DNA of 64,000 nt from Mycobacteroides abscessus ATCC 19977 (GCF_000069185.1 NC_010397.1:3410001-3474000), one strand, 5' to 3'; counted from the stretch's first letter, positions 46,478 through 55,481 are shown. Numbers and translations: made by a program. Notes: generated from the sequence alone by a model not told the origin.

Positions 46478-47191
46478 TCAGCGCCGACCACGCTTCGGTC
46501 GGCCTGGGTCGCGGGCGACCTTGCCCGCCGCAGCGCGAGCAGCCTGTTTTGCGAGGGTCTTCTCCCGCGCGGTGCGCTTCGGGGCCGACCCGGCCTTTCC
46601 TCGCGATGAATCCGGTTTGCGACCCCGCACAATCCCGATGAACTCCTCGACAAGTGGCGGCTGCTGGCCGTCCGGAAAGGCCAGTGCTACCGGGCACGTA
46701 GGTGCGTCGGCGATAGGCCGGTACGTGAGGTCCTTGCGGTGATGCAGCCGTGCCAGCGACTGCGGAACGATGAGTGCGCCGAGCCCGGCGGCAACAAGTT
46801 CTATTGCGTCCGCGGTGGTCTCAGGCCGGTGACCGACGGGGATGCCGGGGGCGTCCGCCCACGCCAGGACGTCATCGAGCGGCAGCAGCGTCGGCTCGCC
46901 ATCGAGATCTGCGGCGGTGATCACGTCGACGGCGCTGAGAAGGTGATCGGTGGGTATCACGGCCACCGTCGTTTCTTCGTAGAGAGGAATAAGCGCCAGC
47001 CCCGAGGTCTCGGCCGGCGGCCGGAGCAACGCGATGTCGACGGCGCCGTCCCGCACCACATCGGCCGCTTCGGCGGCGGTGACGGCGCGCAATTGCAGGG
47101 AGACATCGGGATGACGTTGCGTCCAGATCCGTGCCCACTTCGCGGGCGTCCCACCGGGGACGTACCCGAGGGTGAGTGAGGGCGAGGTCAC
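46478..47191 (-). CDS. LysR-type effector-binding domain protein lacking an HTH, with basic tail
   Basis: 237 residues. The protein begins directly with the LysR substrate-binding domain (LTLGYVPGGTPAKWARIWTQ, then LRPPAETSGLALIPLYEETT and AADAIELVAAGLGALIVPQS in form close to the family). There is no N-terminal winged HTH and no room for one before GTG/ATG 47191, since the next gene is divergent 28 bp away. The last 45 residues are Lys/Arg/Ala-rich (TAREKTLAKQAARAAAGK, then RPKRGRR), a possible replacement for DNA or RNA binding. The function is unknown. Confidence 0.72.
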   Translation of the reverse strand: MTSPSLTLGYVPGGTPAKWARIWTQRHPDVSLQLRAVTAAEAADVVRDGAVDIALLRPPAETSGLALIPLYEETTVAVIPTDHLLSAVDVITAADLDGEPTLLPLDDVLAWADAPGIPVGHRPETTADAIELVAAGLGALIVPQSLARLHHRKDLTYRPIADAPTCPVALAFPDGQQPPLVEEFIGIVRGRKPDSSRGKAGSAPKRTAREKTLAKQAARAAAGKVARDPGRPKRGRR

Positions 47192-47219
47192 TGCCTCAGG
47201 CTACCGATAGGCTGATGCC

Positions 47220-47606
47220 ATGAGCAGGCCGAACGCGCAGTCCATGAAACCCGCCACGGCGGCGAAGAAGCTGGATGTGTACCTACAAGCGACGCCTGCG
47301 GAGTTCCAGGAGAATGCGATCACCCGTGCCGAGCTCGCTGCGTTGCAGGAGGATCCACCGCAGTGGCTCAAGGATCTACGCAAGAACGGACCGCACCCGA
47401 AGAACCTCGTGGCGGCCAAGCTGGGTGTTTCGATCTCGGGTCTGTCCCGGGGCGGCGTCGAGGAAGCGCTCACCACCGAGCAGATCAATCAGCTGCTCGA
47501 AGAGAAGCCGGAATGGCTGATCGCAGAACGCGAAAGCTATCAGAATGTGTTGCGTGAAGAGCGACGCCTGAAGGCGCTGCATGCGGACAAGGCCCGCAAG
47601 GACTGA
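47220..47606 (+). CDS. DUF5997-type protein
   Basis: 128 residues. Conserved segments are MKPATAAKKLDVYLQATPAE, then FQENAITRAELAALQEDPPQ and WLKDLRKNGPHPKNLVAAKL, with a central GVSISGLSRGGVEEALTTEQ. The structure looks helical and charged. The function is unknown. It is divergent from the HTH-less LysR-type gene; starts are 28 bp apart, so the two probably share a promoter region and may work together. Confidence 0.72.
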   Translation: MSRPNAQSMKPATAAKKLDVYLQATPAEFQENAITRAELAALQEDPPQWLKDLRKNGPHPKNLVAAKLGVSISGLSRGGVEEALTTEQINQLLEEKPEWLIAERESYQNVLREERRLKALHADKARKD

Positions 47607-47652
47607 GCCTTACACGGAGCGGCGCCGCAGACCAGGCGGTTAGCCTCAGGCC

Positions 47653-48012
47653 ATGGAGCATCGGATCTTCCGCACCCCCGTCGCCTCGGTCTATCCGCAC
47701 TACCTCTCGAAGGTCGAACGCAAGGGTCGCACGCAAGCGGAACTCGACGAGGTCATCCGATGGCTGACCGGCTTCGACGAGACGACGCTGCGCCGCCGTC
47801 TCACGGACGGGGCGACGTTCGCGGAGTTCTTTTCCGACGCGTCGCTGAACCCGGATGCCTCGCTCATCACAGGCGTCGTGTGCGGAGTGAAGGTACAGGA
47901 GGTCGACGACCCACTGATGCGAAAGATCCGCTACCTCGACAAGCTCGTAGACGAACTCGCGCGGGGTAAGCCTCTGGAGAAGGTCCTGCGCGGCTCGCAG
48001 CACCAGTCATAG
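47653..48012 (+). CDS. DUF2200 protein
   Basis: 119 residues. Matches the DUF2200 pattern: RIFRTPVASVYPHYLSKVER, then KGRTQAELDEVIRWLTGFDE and ITGVVCGVKVQEVDDPLMRK, with IRYLDKLVDELARGKPLEKV near the end. The function is unknown; the fold is likely small alpha/beta. It follows the DUF5997 gene by 46 nt and is possibly co-transcribed. The 79 bp after it hold nothing I can identify before the immunity-like gene. Confidence 0.8.
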   Translation: MEHRIFRTPVASVYPHYLSKVERKGRTQAELDEVIRWLTGFDETTLRRRLTDGATFAEFFSDASLNPDASLITGVVCGVKVQEVDDPLMRKIRYLDKLVDELARGKPLEKVLRGSQHQS

Positions 48013-48091
48013 ACCCAGCCGTAATCGGAAACATCTACAACAGTCGCCCACAGGGCCCAGCTTTTGTTGACTACCACAGGCACAAACTGGG

Positions 48092-48442
48092 CTACACATG
48101 CTCTCCAACCGAGATGACCAGAGTCGAAGTCGGGCTATTTATGTCGATGTACTGATGTGCAGCTGACTTGGCCCCGGTCAGCGACTCTGTCAACGCAATA
48201 AGTTCACTCAGTTTTTCATCATCAAATCGCCAGACAATAACTTGCTGGCTGAATTCTATATCTGCCGAACCTTTTTGTCGCACTATCTGATTTACAACGC
48301 CCCCGCTGTCGAAAGAGGACCTACCCGCTTCCTGCGCGGTACGTAACGCGGACTCGAACACACGCAGGCCATCTTGATCCCCGGATACAAGAGTCGCCTC
48401 GTCACCGAAGTAGCTATAAGGACCGATATTTATCACAGTCAT
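48092..48442 (-). CDS. Putative immunity protein of a polymorphic-toxin remnant
   Basis: 116 residues, acidic, no signal peptide. The sequence (MTVINIGPYSYFGDEATLVS at the start, QQVIVWRFDDEKLSELIALT in the middle) is not a family I recognise. Context suggests immunity: it begins 7 nt after the stop of a toxin-like tail on the same strand, its AGGTGG Shine-Dalgarno lies in that gap, and the DNA is visibly AT-richer than the neighbours, a common mark of transferred toxin/immunity cassettes. Confidence 0.5.
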   Translation of the reverse strand: MTVINIGPYSYFGDEATLVSGDQDGLRVFESALRTAQEAGRSSFDSGGVVNQIVRQKGSADIEFSQQVIVWRFDDEKLSELIALTESLTGAKSAAHQYIDINSPTSTLVISVGEHV

Positions 48443-48449
48443 TATCCAC

Positions 48450-48764
48450 CTATTCTAGGGGCAGATCGCCTATCGGAAAGTTTTGCCATGGCGAGTTCGG
48501 CACATTGTGCGGGTTATAGCCCCAGTGCTGATTGTGGTACTTATCGGCTGGAGCAAATCGCCACTCACCGCCCTTTTGATTCCACAGGCTCTGCGCACCT
48601 TTTGCCTGCCCACTAGGCCGACTAGCGGCTCCGGGCGTCACCTCCCCTTCGACGGGAGGGGTAATTCCCTCTGGCGGCAGACACCGATTCGGCGATCCGT
48701 CGGCGGCACCAGGAGAAGAACCCGTACTGGGAGAAGACCTGCAAGGAGAGGCTCTTTCGATTTG
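48450..48764 (-). pseudogene. C-terminal remnant of a polymorphic toxin
   Basis: The minus-strand frame is open from the TAG at 48765-48767 to the TAG at 48450-48452 (104 residues) with no credible start except GTG 48641. The first 50 residues are a Ser/Pro/Gly-rich linker (SSPSTGSSPGAADGSP) and the last 40 are WRFAPADKYHNQHWGYNPHN, then VPNSPWQNFPIGDLPLE. The His/Trp/Asn/Pro-rich end resembles the C-terminal tips of secreted nuclease-type toxins. The rest of the toxin is missing, cut off against the DUF2628 gene. Confidence 0.5.
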
Positions 48765-48777
48765 CTACGTTGTGCCG

Positions 48778-49215
48778 GTGACAACGACCGATGACCGCAG
48801 CGATCTATCGGCGTATTGGCGGCTCAAATTCGATTTCTACGACCGCTACGGCACACGGTTCACACCGGACGCCGTGGCCGCCGCTCAGGCCCGGCCCCTC
48901 GCAACCAAGATGCGGTCGGTCATCAACCTACCCGCATTGTTCTTCGGGCCCATCTACTTCGTGGCGAAGGGGATGTGGCGCAAGGCGATAACGTTAACGC
49001 TGTTCAACGTGGCTCTTGGAGTTGTTCTCTACCTGGCATTTCCGCCCTTGGGTTTCAGCGGATTGACATCCAACGGTGCGCTGTACATGATCCTGGCCGG
49101 CCCGGCCTACTACCGCCATCGAGTGGTGGGCAGCCGATCATGGAATCCACTCGACGGTATCGGCTGGCGCTTCAATCACGAGATGCGGGAAGCTGGGAAA
49201 CAGCGCCGCAAGTAG
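48778..49215 (+). CDS. DUF2628-type small membrane protein
   Basis: 145 residues from GTG 48778; GTG 48772 is also possible. TACGTT (48766-48771) ends 6 nt before GTG 48778, favouring a leaderless start there. N-terminal cytosolic part WRLKFDFYDRYGTRFTPDAV, then two hydrophobic helices (LFFGPIYFVAKGMWRKAITL with FNVALGVVLYLAF, and ALYMILAGPAYYRHR). The function is unknown. It abuts the toxin remnant on the opposite strand and converges on nrdE through a strong terminator. Confidence 0.75.
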   Translation: MTTTDDRSDLSAYWRLKFDFYDRYGTRFTPDAVAAAQARPLATKMRSVINLPALFFGPIYFVAKGMWRKAITLTLFNVALGVVLYLAFPPLGFSGLTSNGALYMILAGPAYYRHRVVGSRSWNPLDGIGWRFNHEMREAGKQRRK

Positions 49216-49250
49216 GACGATCACGCCGTCGCGAGTGACCTTCGACATGC

Positions 49251-49282
49251 AAGCGGGCCAGGAGAATCCTCCTGGCCCGCTT
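49251..49282. terminator. Bidirectional terminator between the DUF2628 gene and nrdE
   Basis: AAGCGGGCCAGGAG (49251-49264) and its perfect complement (49269-49282) form a 14-bp stem with a 4-nt loop, with AT-rich flanks on both sides. It serves two convergent genes. Confidence 0.85.
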
Positions 49283-49296
49283 GTTATCCAAAACCT

Positions 49297-51465
49297 CTAC
49301 AGCATGCAGGACACGCAGCCCTCGACCTCGGTGCCCTCCAGCGCCATCTGGCGCAACCGGATGTAGTACAGCGTCTTGATTCCCTTGCGCCAAGCGTAAA
49401 TCTGCGCCTTGTTCACGTCGCGCGTGCTGGCGGTGTCCTTGAAGAACAGCGTCAGCGACAAACCCTGATCCACGTGCTGAGTGGCCGCGGCGTAGGTGTC
49501 GATGATCTTCTCGTAGCCGATCTCGTACGCGTCCTGGTAGTACTCCAGGTTGTCGTTCGTCAGGTACGGCGCCGGATAGTAGGCCCGGCCGATCTTGCCT
49601 TCCTTACGGATCTCGATCTTCGAGGCAACCGGGTGAATCGACGACGTCGAGTGGTTGATGTAGGAGATCGATCCCGTCGGCGGCACCGCCTGCAGATTCT
49701 GGTTGTAGATGCCGTGCTGCTGCACCGATTCCTTCAACCGCAGCCAATCATCCTGTGTCGGAATGCGAATCCCGGCATCGGCAAACAGCTGACGCACCTT
49801 CTCGGTCTTCGGCTCCCACACCTGGTCGGTGTATTTGTCGAAGAACTCGCCGCTGGCGTACTTCGACCTGTCGAACCCGCCGAACTTCGTACCGCGCTCA
49901 ATGGCAATGCGGTTCGACGCCCTCAGCGCGTGGTAAAGCACGGTGTAGAAGTAGATGTTGGTGAAATCCACACCCTCTTCCGAACCGTAGAAAATCCGCT
50001 CGCGCGCCAAATAGCCGTGCAGGTTCATCTGCCCCAGACCGATGGCATGAGAGTCGTTGTTGCCCTGCTCGATTGACGGCACCGACCAGATGTGGGTCTG
50101 ATCGGACACCGCGGTCAGTGCACGGATCGCCACCTCGATGGTCTGCGCGAAGTCCGGCGAATCCATCGTCTTGGCAATGTTGAGCGAACCCAGATTGCAC
50201 GAAATATCCTTGCCCACCTTGGCGTAGGACAGATCGTCGTTGAACAGCGAGGGCGTCGATACCTGCAGGATCTCCGAGCACAGGTTCGAGTGAGTGATCT
50301 TGCCCTCGATGGGGTTGGCCCGGTTCACGGTGTCCTCGTACATGATGTACGGGTAGCCCGACTCGAACTGCAGCTCGGCCAGGGTCTGGAAGAACTCACG
50401 CGCCTTGATCTTCGTCTTGCGGATCTGGCCGTTATCGACCATCTCGTAATACTTTTCGGTGACGTTGATGTCGGCGAACGGCACCCCATAGGTACGCTCG
50501 ACGTCATACGGCGAGAACAAGTACATGTCCTCGTTCTTCTTGGCCAGCTCAAAGGTGATGTCCGGAATCACCACGCCCAACGAGAGTGTCTTGATCCGAA
50601 TCTTTTCATCGGCGTTCTCACGCTTGGTGTCCAAGAACCGGTAGATGTCCGGGTGGTGCGCATGCAGGTAGACCGCACCGGCACCCTGGCGGGCACCGAG
50701 CTGATTGGCATAGGAGAAGGAGTCCTCCAACAGCTTCATGATCGGGATGACACCCGAACTCTGGTTCTCGATGTTCTTGATCGGCGCCCCGTGCTCGCGA
50801 ATATTGGTGAGCAGCAAGGCAACACCGCCACCGCGCTTGGACAGCTGCAGTGCCGAGTTGATGGAGCGGCCGATGGACTCCATGTTGTCCTCGATGCGCA
50901 GCAGGAAGCAGGACACCGGCTCGCCGCGCTGCTTCTTACCCGAGTTGAGGAAGGTCGGGGTGGCCGGCTGGAAGCGTCCGTCGATGATCTCGTCGACCAG
51001 CTTCTCGGCCAGCTGCAGATCGCCGGCGGCCAGGGTCAGCGCCACCATGACGACGCGATCCTCGAAGCGCTCCAGGTAGCGCTTCCCGTCGAACGTCTTG
51101 AGCGTGTATGAGGTGTAGTACTTGAACGCGCCCAGGAAGGTCGGGAATCGGAACTTCTTGGCGTACGCCCGGTCCAGCAGCGACTTCACGAAGTTGCGCG
51201 AGTACTGGTCGAGCACCTCACGCTCGTAGTACTCCTTCTCGATCAGGTAATCGAGCTTCTCGTCCTGATTGTGGAAGAAGACCGTGTTCTGGTTGACGTG
51301 CTGCAGAAAGTACTGCCGCGCCGCCGCCGCGTCCTTGTCGAACTGGATCTTGCCCTCTGCGTCATACAGATTGAGCATCGCGTTGAGTGCGTGATAGTCC
51401 AGCTCGCCGTGAGCCGAGCCGTGCGCAGCGGTCACTGGTTCTGCAGTTGTCGCGGTTGGCGCCAC
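49297..51465 (-). CDS. nrdE: Class Ib ribonucleotide reductase alpha subunit (R1E)
   Basis: 722 residues from GTG 51465, which has GGAAGGA 8 nt upstream; a TTG at 51480 would include that Shine-Dalgarno. Active-site elements: [20 protein letters not shown] (first redox Cys), [16 protein letters not shown] (thiyl-radical Cys), [10 protein letters not shown], and the C-terminal shuttle pair EGCVSCML. Radical-transfer Tyr pair in [15 protein letters not shown]. It reduces NDPs to dNDPs with NrdF2, with electrons from NrdH. It overlaps nrdI by 34 nt within the nrdHIE operon. Confidence 0.97.
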
Positions 51466-51902
51466 GGTGTGTCCTTCCAAAATTCATCGAGTCCGTCGAG
51501 CACTTGCTCTACGTCTTCAGCAGTGCCCATGAGTTCAAAGCGATACAGATACGGCACGTCACACTTGGCCGAGATGACCTTGCCCGCGTAGCAGTACTCC
51601 GCGCCGAAATTGGTGTTCCCGGCCGCGATAACACCGCGGATCAAGGATCGGTTGTTTTCGTTGTTGAGGAATTTGACGACCTGTTTGGGGACGTATCCCC
51701 CGGCCTTGCCAGGCACCGGATGCCCGCCGCCGTAGGTCGGCACGATCAGAACATAAGGAGTGTCGACTTCGATATCGCCGCGCAGCGGGATCCGGATGGC
51801 GGGACAGGGTCCCTCTCCCCGCGCTTCGCTTGCCCTCGCCAACTTCTGGACGAAGCGGTGGGTGTTCTCCGACACGCTGGAGAAATAGACCAAATGGGCC
51901 AT
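51432..51902 (-). CDS. nrdI: NrdI flavodoxin-like protein
   Basis: 156 residues. Flavodoxin-like FMN site: [20 protein letters not shown], then [20 protein letters not shown] and [20 protein letters not shown], with [20 protein letters not shown]. NrdI supplies the oxidant used to assemble the Mn(III)2-Tyr cofactor of NrdF. It lies 28 nt after nrdH and overlaps nrdE, fitting the standard nrdHIE order. Confidence 0.97.
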
Positions 51903-51930
51903 GCCCGGCTCCCGTACTACGTGCTACTTA

Positions 51931-52173
51931 TCAAGCAGAGACGGCGACAGCACCGGCGAGCGCCTTGATGCGGTCGGGACGGAATCCCGACCAGTGATCG
52001 TCACCGGCCACGACCACAGGTGCCTGCAGGTAGCCGAGCGCCATCACGTAATCGCGGGCCTCGGGGACCTCGGTGATGTCCACGACGTTGTACTCGATGC
52101 CTTGCTTGTCGAGGGCCTTGTACGTCGCGTTGCACTGTACGCAGGCGGGCTTGGTGTAGACGGTGATGCTCAT
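51931..52173 (-). CDS. nrdH: NrdH glutaredoxin-like redoxin
   Basis: 80 residues. The redox motif is CVQC at Cys11-Cys14 in VYTKPACVQCNATYKALDKQ, with the NrdH-specific C-terminal WSGFRPDRI. NrdH is reduced by thioredoxin reductase and passes electrons to NrdE. It is the first gene of nrdHIE; GAGGAG precedes ATG 52173. A 5' leader of about 165 nt is expected if transcription starts at the NrdR-type boxes upstream. Confidence 0.97.
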   Translation of the reverse strand: MSITVYTKPACVQCNATYKALDKQGIEYNVVDITEVPEARDYVMALGYLQAPVVVAGDDHWSGFRPDRIKALAGAVAVSA

Positions 52174-52345
52174 GCGTAGCTCCTCAGCGAATCGATCGTG
52201 GACATCTCAACAAAGTTTTCAGCAGTCCCGAGCCCGGGAAAATTCCGCGCCGCCCGTGGTGGCTGAGCGCCGGGATTGTCCAGAAGTTCTGGCGAAAATC
52301 CGGGCCGGGCGGACCGGATTCGTTCCCGGCCTTTCGGTGTTCCAG

Positions 52346-52361
52346 ACACTACACCTAGTGT
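52346..52361 (-). promoter_or_regulatory. Proximal NrdR-type box of nrdHIE
   Basis: ACACTACACCTAGTGT fits the NrdR consensus ACACWATATATWGTGT at both ends. On the minus strand it includes TAGTGT as a likely -10 and shares GTAGTGTCTG with the nrdF2 promoter. Confidence 0.75.
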
Positions 52362-52377
52362 CCGACAATCGGAACTC

Positions 52378-52393
52378 ATACAAGATGTTCTGA
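52378..52393 (-). promoter_or_regulatory. Distal NrdR-type box of nrdHIE
   Basis: ATACAAGATGTTCTGA agrees with about 11 of 16 NrdR consensus positions and starts exactly 32 bp from the proximal box, the same phasing as at nrdF2. Confidence 0.55.
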
Positions 52394-52822
52394 ACAACAT
52401 TCATGAAATTCCCTGGTCGTGAGACTTCCAGCCCTACAAACCCCGGCGTGTCGCCAGGGCGGCGTGTCCGGCCGCGCGGCCATGGCTGGAACATATGGGG
52501 TGTCTACCACCAGGTACCGACACCGGCTAGCAGACCGCCCACCCCCGGGCAAACGATGTCGCCCGGCGAGTCTGTGGAAACTGTGAAGTTCTGTGGACGA
52601 AATTGGGGATAGATCCAGATCCGGCGGCAGCGGCCCTGGTTGTCGGCCGCCATAGCGCGCAGGTGGCTTTCGGGTACCCGGCCCGTCCGAGGGCTAATCT
52701 GTTCGCCGGGAACATGCCTCAGTGCTTCACGGCAGCGGACGCGGGCAGACTAAGCTGCGACGCCAAGGACTGCCGGTTTTCTCAACGGCGCGACAATCAT
52801 CAGCACCGGAGGTAGTCCCACG
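52394..52822. other. Gene-free stretch between the nrdHIE promoter and an MFS gene
   Basis: No open frame here has family-like composition. The only signals I see are some short GC-rich inverted repeats around 52615-52660 and the CGGAGG Shine-Dalgarno of the MFS gene at about 52807-52812. It probably holds the MFS promoter and leader. Confidence 0.5.
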
Positions 52823-54133
52823 ATGACCTCATCCCCGGCAGAGCCGCGGCAGATGGCCGATGGACAAGTCAGCCCGCGCCGCGTATTCATGGCCAGCGCG
52901 GTCGGGTCTGCCATCGAGTTCTACGACTTCTATATCTATGGCACCGCGGCCGCACTCGTATTCCCGGCCGTCTTCTTCCCGAATCTCAGCCATTCCCTGG
53001 CGCTCTTCGCCTCTATCGCCACCTTCAGCACGGCATTCTTGGCCCGGCCCATCGGTGCCGCCCTGTTCGGCCACTATGGAGACCGCTTCAGCCGCAAAGG
53101 CACCTTGGTGGTCACGCTGATCACCATGGGGCTCGCGACCATGGCGGTCGGCCTGGTTCCCGGCGCCGCCACCATCGGGGCAGCCGCGCCGACCGCCATC
53201 GTCATACTGCGACTGGTGCAAGGCCTTGCGGTCGGAGGCGAGTGGAGCGGCGCGGCGTTACTTTCCGCCGAATACTCGCCGAGCCAGAACCGCGGCCGCG
53301 CCGCCACCGCCGTGCCGATCGGAACCTCGACGGGGCTATTGCTCAGCAGCCTGGTCTTCCTCATCGTCAGCCTGACGATCGGAGAAGACAGTCCCGCGTT
53401 CCTGTCGTGGGGATGGCGCGTGCCCTTTATTGCCAGCGGCCTGCTGGTGGCGGTGGGTCTGTACATCCGGCTCCAGATCGCCGAGACGCCCCAGTTCGTG
53501 GAGGCGAAGGCTCACCACCAGCTGGTCAAATCGCCACTGCGACATGTCATCACAGAGAGCCCCCGCACCCTGGTGCTGACCAGCGGCACCATGCTGATCA
53601 TCTTCACGCTGTCCTTCATGACCAATACATACTTTCCGGGATTCGCCAGATCGGAATTGCACTTCTCCCGGGCCGCCATCCTGGCTGCCGGAGCCTTGGG
53701 GGCTGTCGTTCTCATGGTGTCGGCGACTGCCGGAGGAATTCTCAGCGACCGGCTGGGCCGCCGCACAGTCATATTGAGCAGCATGACCTTGACGCTCCCT
53801 TGGACGCTACTGGTCACTCCCCTGCTGACCAGCGGCCCATTCTGGGCCTACCTGGCAGCCATGGCACTCACCTATGTGTTGTTCGGGCTCGCATTCGGCC
53901 CGATGGCGAGCTTCCTTCCGGAGTCCTATCCGGTAGGTACCCGCTACAGCGGCACCGGGGTGGCGTTCAACGTGGCCGGCGTGTTCGGGGGCGCCATACC
54001 GCCGTTGATCGCCGGACCGTTGCAGAACACACTGGGCAGCTGGGCGGTCGGACTCATGCTGCTGGTGATATGCGCCATCAGCGTCGCCTCTATCTCCGGT
54101 ATGCGAGAAACGTGGGCCGGATCGGCACGCTGA
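52823..54133 (+). CDS. MHS-family metabolite:proton symporter
   Basis: 436 residues with about 12 transmembrane helices. Family motifs: SAIEFYDFYIYGTAAALVFP at helix 1, the loop 2-3 motif FGHYGDRFSRKGTLV, LRLVQGLAVGGEWSGAALLS, and GLAFGPMASFLPESYPVGTR near the end. MHS members take up citrate, alpha-ketoglutarate, proline betaine or shikimate-type compounds; the substrate is unknown. GGAGG lies 10 nt before ATG 52823. It is inserted between nrdH and the FMN reductase gene, relative to the tuberculosis order. Confidence 0.9.
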   Translation: MTSSPAEPRQMADGQVSPRRVFMASAVGSAIEFYDFYIYGTAAALVFPAVFFPNLSHSLALFASIATFSTAFLARPIGAALFGHYGDRFSRKGTLVVTLITMGLATMAVGLVPGAATIGAAAPTAIVILRLVQGLAVGGEWSGAALLSAEYSPSQNRGRAATAVPIGTSTGLLLSSLVFLIVSLTIGEDSPAFLSWGWRVPFIASGLLVAVGLYIRLQIAETPQFVEAKAHHQLVKSPLRHVITESPRTLVLTSGTMLIIFTLSFMTNTYFPGFARSELHFSRAAILAAGALGAVVLMVSATAGGILSDRLGRRTVILSSMTLTLPWTLLVTPLLTSGPFWAYLAAMALTYVLFGLAFGPMASFLPESYPVGTRYSGTGVAFNVAGVFGGAIPPLIAGPLQNTLGSWAVGLMLLVICAISVASISGMRETWAGSAR

Positions 54134-54156
54134 ACCGCTCAGCCTGCGATACGCAA

Positions 54157-54187
54157 TTGCCCGTCACCGATTCACGATGACGGGCAA
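54157..54187. terminator. Hairpin terminator between convergent genes
   Basis: TTGCCCGTCA (54157-54166) and TGACGGGCAA (54178-54187) are perfect 10-bp arms with an 11-nt loop, between the stops of the MFS and FMN reductase genes. Confidence 0.75.
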
Positions 54188-54201
54188 CCGGACCGCACTG
54201 A

Positions 54202-54750
54202 TTAGGCGGTGGTCAACGCGTCCAATGCCTTGGTCAGCTCAGCGACCGTCTCGGCATGCTCACGCGGGTGCTTGCCATCGAACGCCGACGACGGCACGGC
54301 GAGCTTGACGTCTTCGAGCACGTTGGCGGTCGCGATCCCAGCCGCCTTGCGGGTCTCATCGATCGCCCAGATGCCGCCATAGCGGCCCGCCGAGGTTCCG
54401 ATCACAACTGTCGGCTTGCCCTTGAAGACACTCGATCCAAAGGGACGCGAGAGCCAGTCGATCGCGTTCTTCAGCGAGCTGGAAATGGTGCCATTGTTCT
54501 CCGGACTCACCAGCAGCACCGCGTCGGCATCCGCGACGGCCGCACGCAGGGCCTCTGCGGCGGCGGGAGCACCCTCACCGTCGATGTCCTCGTTGTAGTG
54601 CGGCAGATCAGCCAGTCCCTCATAGATGGTCACACTCACACCGGCCGGCGCGTGTTCGGCAGCGGCCTCCGCGAGCTGCCGGTTGACCGATGCCTTACGC
54701 AGGCTTCCGACGATTGCCAGCACGTTCTTCTCTGCCACTTTCTCGGCCAT
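54202..54750 (-). CDS. NADPH-dependent FMN reductase-family protein (Rv3054c-like)
   Basis: 182 residues from ATG 54750, with AAAGG about 9 nt upstream. Flavodoxin-like FMN site: LAIVGSLRKASVNRQLAEAA, then LLVSPENNGTISSSLKNAID and WLSRPFGSSVFKGKPTVVIG, with TSAGRYGG near the flavin. It may reduce FMN, quinones or azo/chromate compounds. It is divergent from a TetR gene with a CGGACC/GGTCCG palindrome between, as expected for a repressor-controlled reductase. Confidence 0.9.
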   Translation of the reverse strand: MAEKVAEKNVLAIVGSLRKASVNRQLAEAAAEHAPAGVSVTIYEGLADLPHYNEDIDGEGAPAAAEALRAAVADADAVLLVSPENNGTISSSLKNAIDWLSRPFGSSVFKGKPTVVIGTSAGRYGGIWAIDETRKAAGIATANVLEDVKLAVPSSAFDGKHPREHAETVAELTKALDALTTA

Positions 54751-54821
54751 GGGGAACACCTTTCATCAGAGCGGCGCGTTTGTCGCACCTACATCCTGCT
54801 TCTTTGTCACGTTCTACAATA

Positions 54822-54835
54822 CGGACCGTGGTCCG
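54822..54835. promoter_or_regulatory. 14-bp palindrome, candidate TetR operator
   Basis: CGGACCGTGGTCCG has perfect 6-bp arms and a 2-bp centre. It lies between the FMN reductase and TetR starts, beside a TACAAT hexamer (54815-54820). Confidence 0.55.
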
Positions 54836-54866
54836 CTTCATTCCCAGCGGCTACTATCAATCTGTT

Positions 54867-55481
54867 ATGCCTGGTCAAGAAATACCCCTGCTTTCTGTCG
54901 ACCTTGCGCAGAATCCCGTCCGCGAGCGAGCCATCGCAACCCGCAACCGCGCCCTGCTGCTGGACGCCGCCCGCCAGCTGCTCGACGAGGTAGGCCCGGA
55001 CGGAATGTCGATGGATGCCGTCGCCCACGCCGCAGGCGTGGGTAAGGGCACGCTGTTTCGCCGCTTCGGCAGCCGCACGGGACTCCTGTTGGCACTGCTC
55101 GACCACGAGGAGCACATCGAGCAGCAGGCGTTCATGTTCGGACCACCACCCCTTGGCCCTGATGCTCCCCCACTGACCCGGCTCATCGCGTTCGGACGGG
55201 CACGACTGGCATTCCTGGAACGCCACCTGGACCTTGCCCGCGCCACCACCGCGGACACCGATGCCTGGCACAACGCACCACCGACCCTGCTGGTCCGCGC
55301 ACACATCCGGGCGCTGCTGGCCCAGCTCGAATGCACCGGCGATCTCGACGCACAGACCCACGCCCTGATGTCGATCATCGATCCCGGATACGTGTATTTC
55401 GCCACCAACTCCAACGGCCAGTCGGTCGCCCAACTCGGCGACGCGTGGGAGGACCTGGTGCACAAGCTGTGCGCACGCTGA
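54867..55481 (+). CDS. TetR-family regulator (Rv3055-like)
   Basis: 204 residues from ATG 54867 ([20 protein letters not shown]). [23 protein letters not shown], then [20 protein letters not shown] and [20 protein letters not shown]. The C-terminal helical domain is proline-rich at its start ([16 protein letters not shown]). It probably controls the divergent FMN reductase gene. A TACTAT hexamer lies 9 nt before the ATG. The nadE gene follows 22 nt later and may be co-transcribed. Confidence 0.88.
   Translation: MPGQEIPLLSVDLAQNPVRERAIATRNRALLLDAARQLLDEVGPDGMSMDAVAHAAGVGKGTLFRRFGSRTGLLLALLDHEEHIEQQAFMFGPPPLGPDAPPLTRLIAFGRARLAFLERHLDLARATTADTDAWHNAPPTLLVRAHIRALLAQLECTGDLDAQTHALMSIIDPGYVYFATNSNGQSVAQLGDAWEDLVHKLCAR

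Noticed and set aside
52174-52345. Cobalamin riboswitch in the nrdHIE leader
   Set aside because: No B12-box-like sequence is visible; class Ib reductases do not use B12 and the NrdR-type boxes explain control.
52403-52612. A 69-codon frame in the gap before the MFS gene
   Set aside because: It is Pro/Gly-rich with no Shine-Dalgarno or family resemblance; treated as non-coding.
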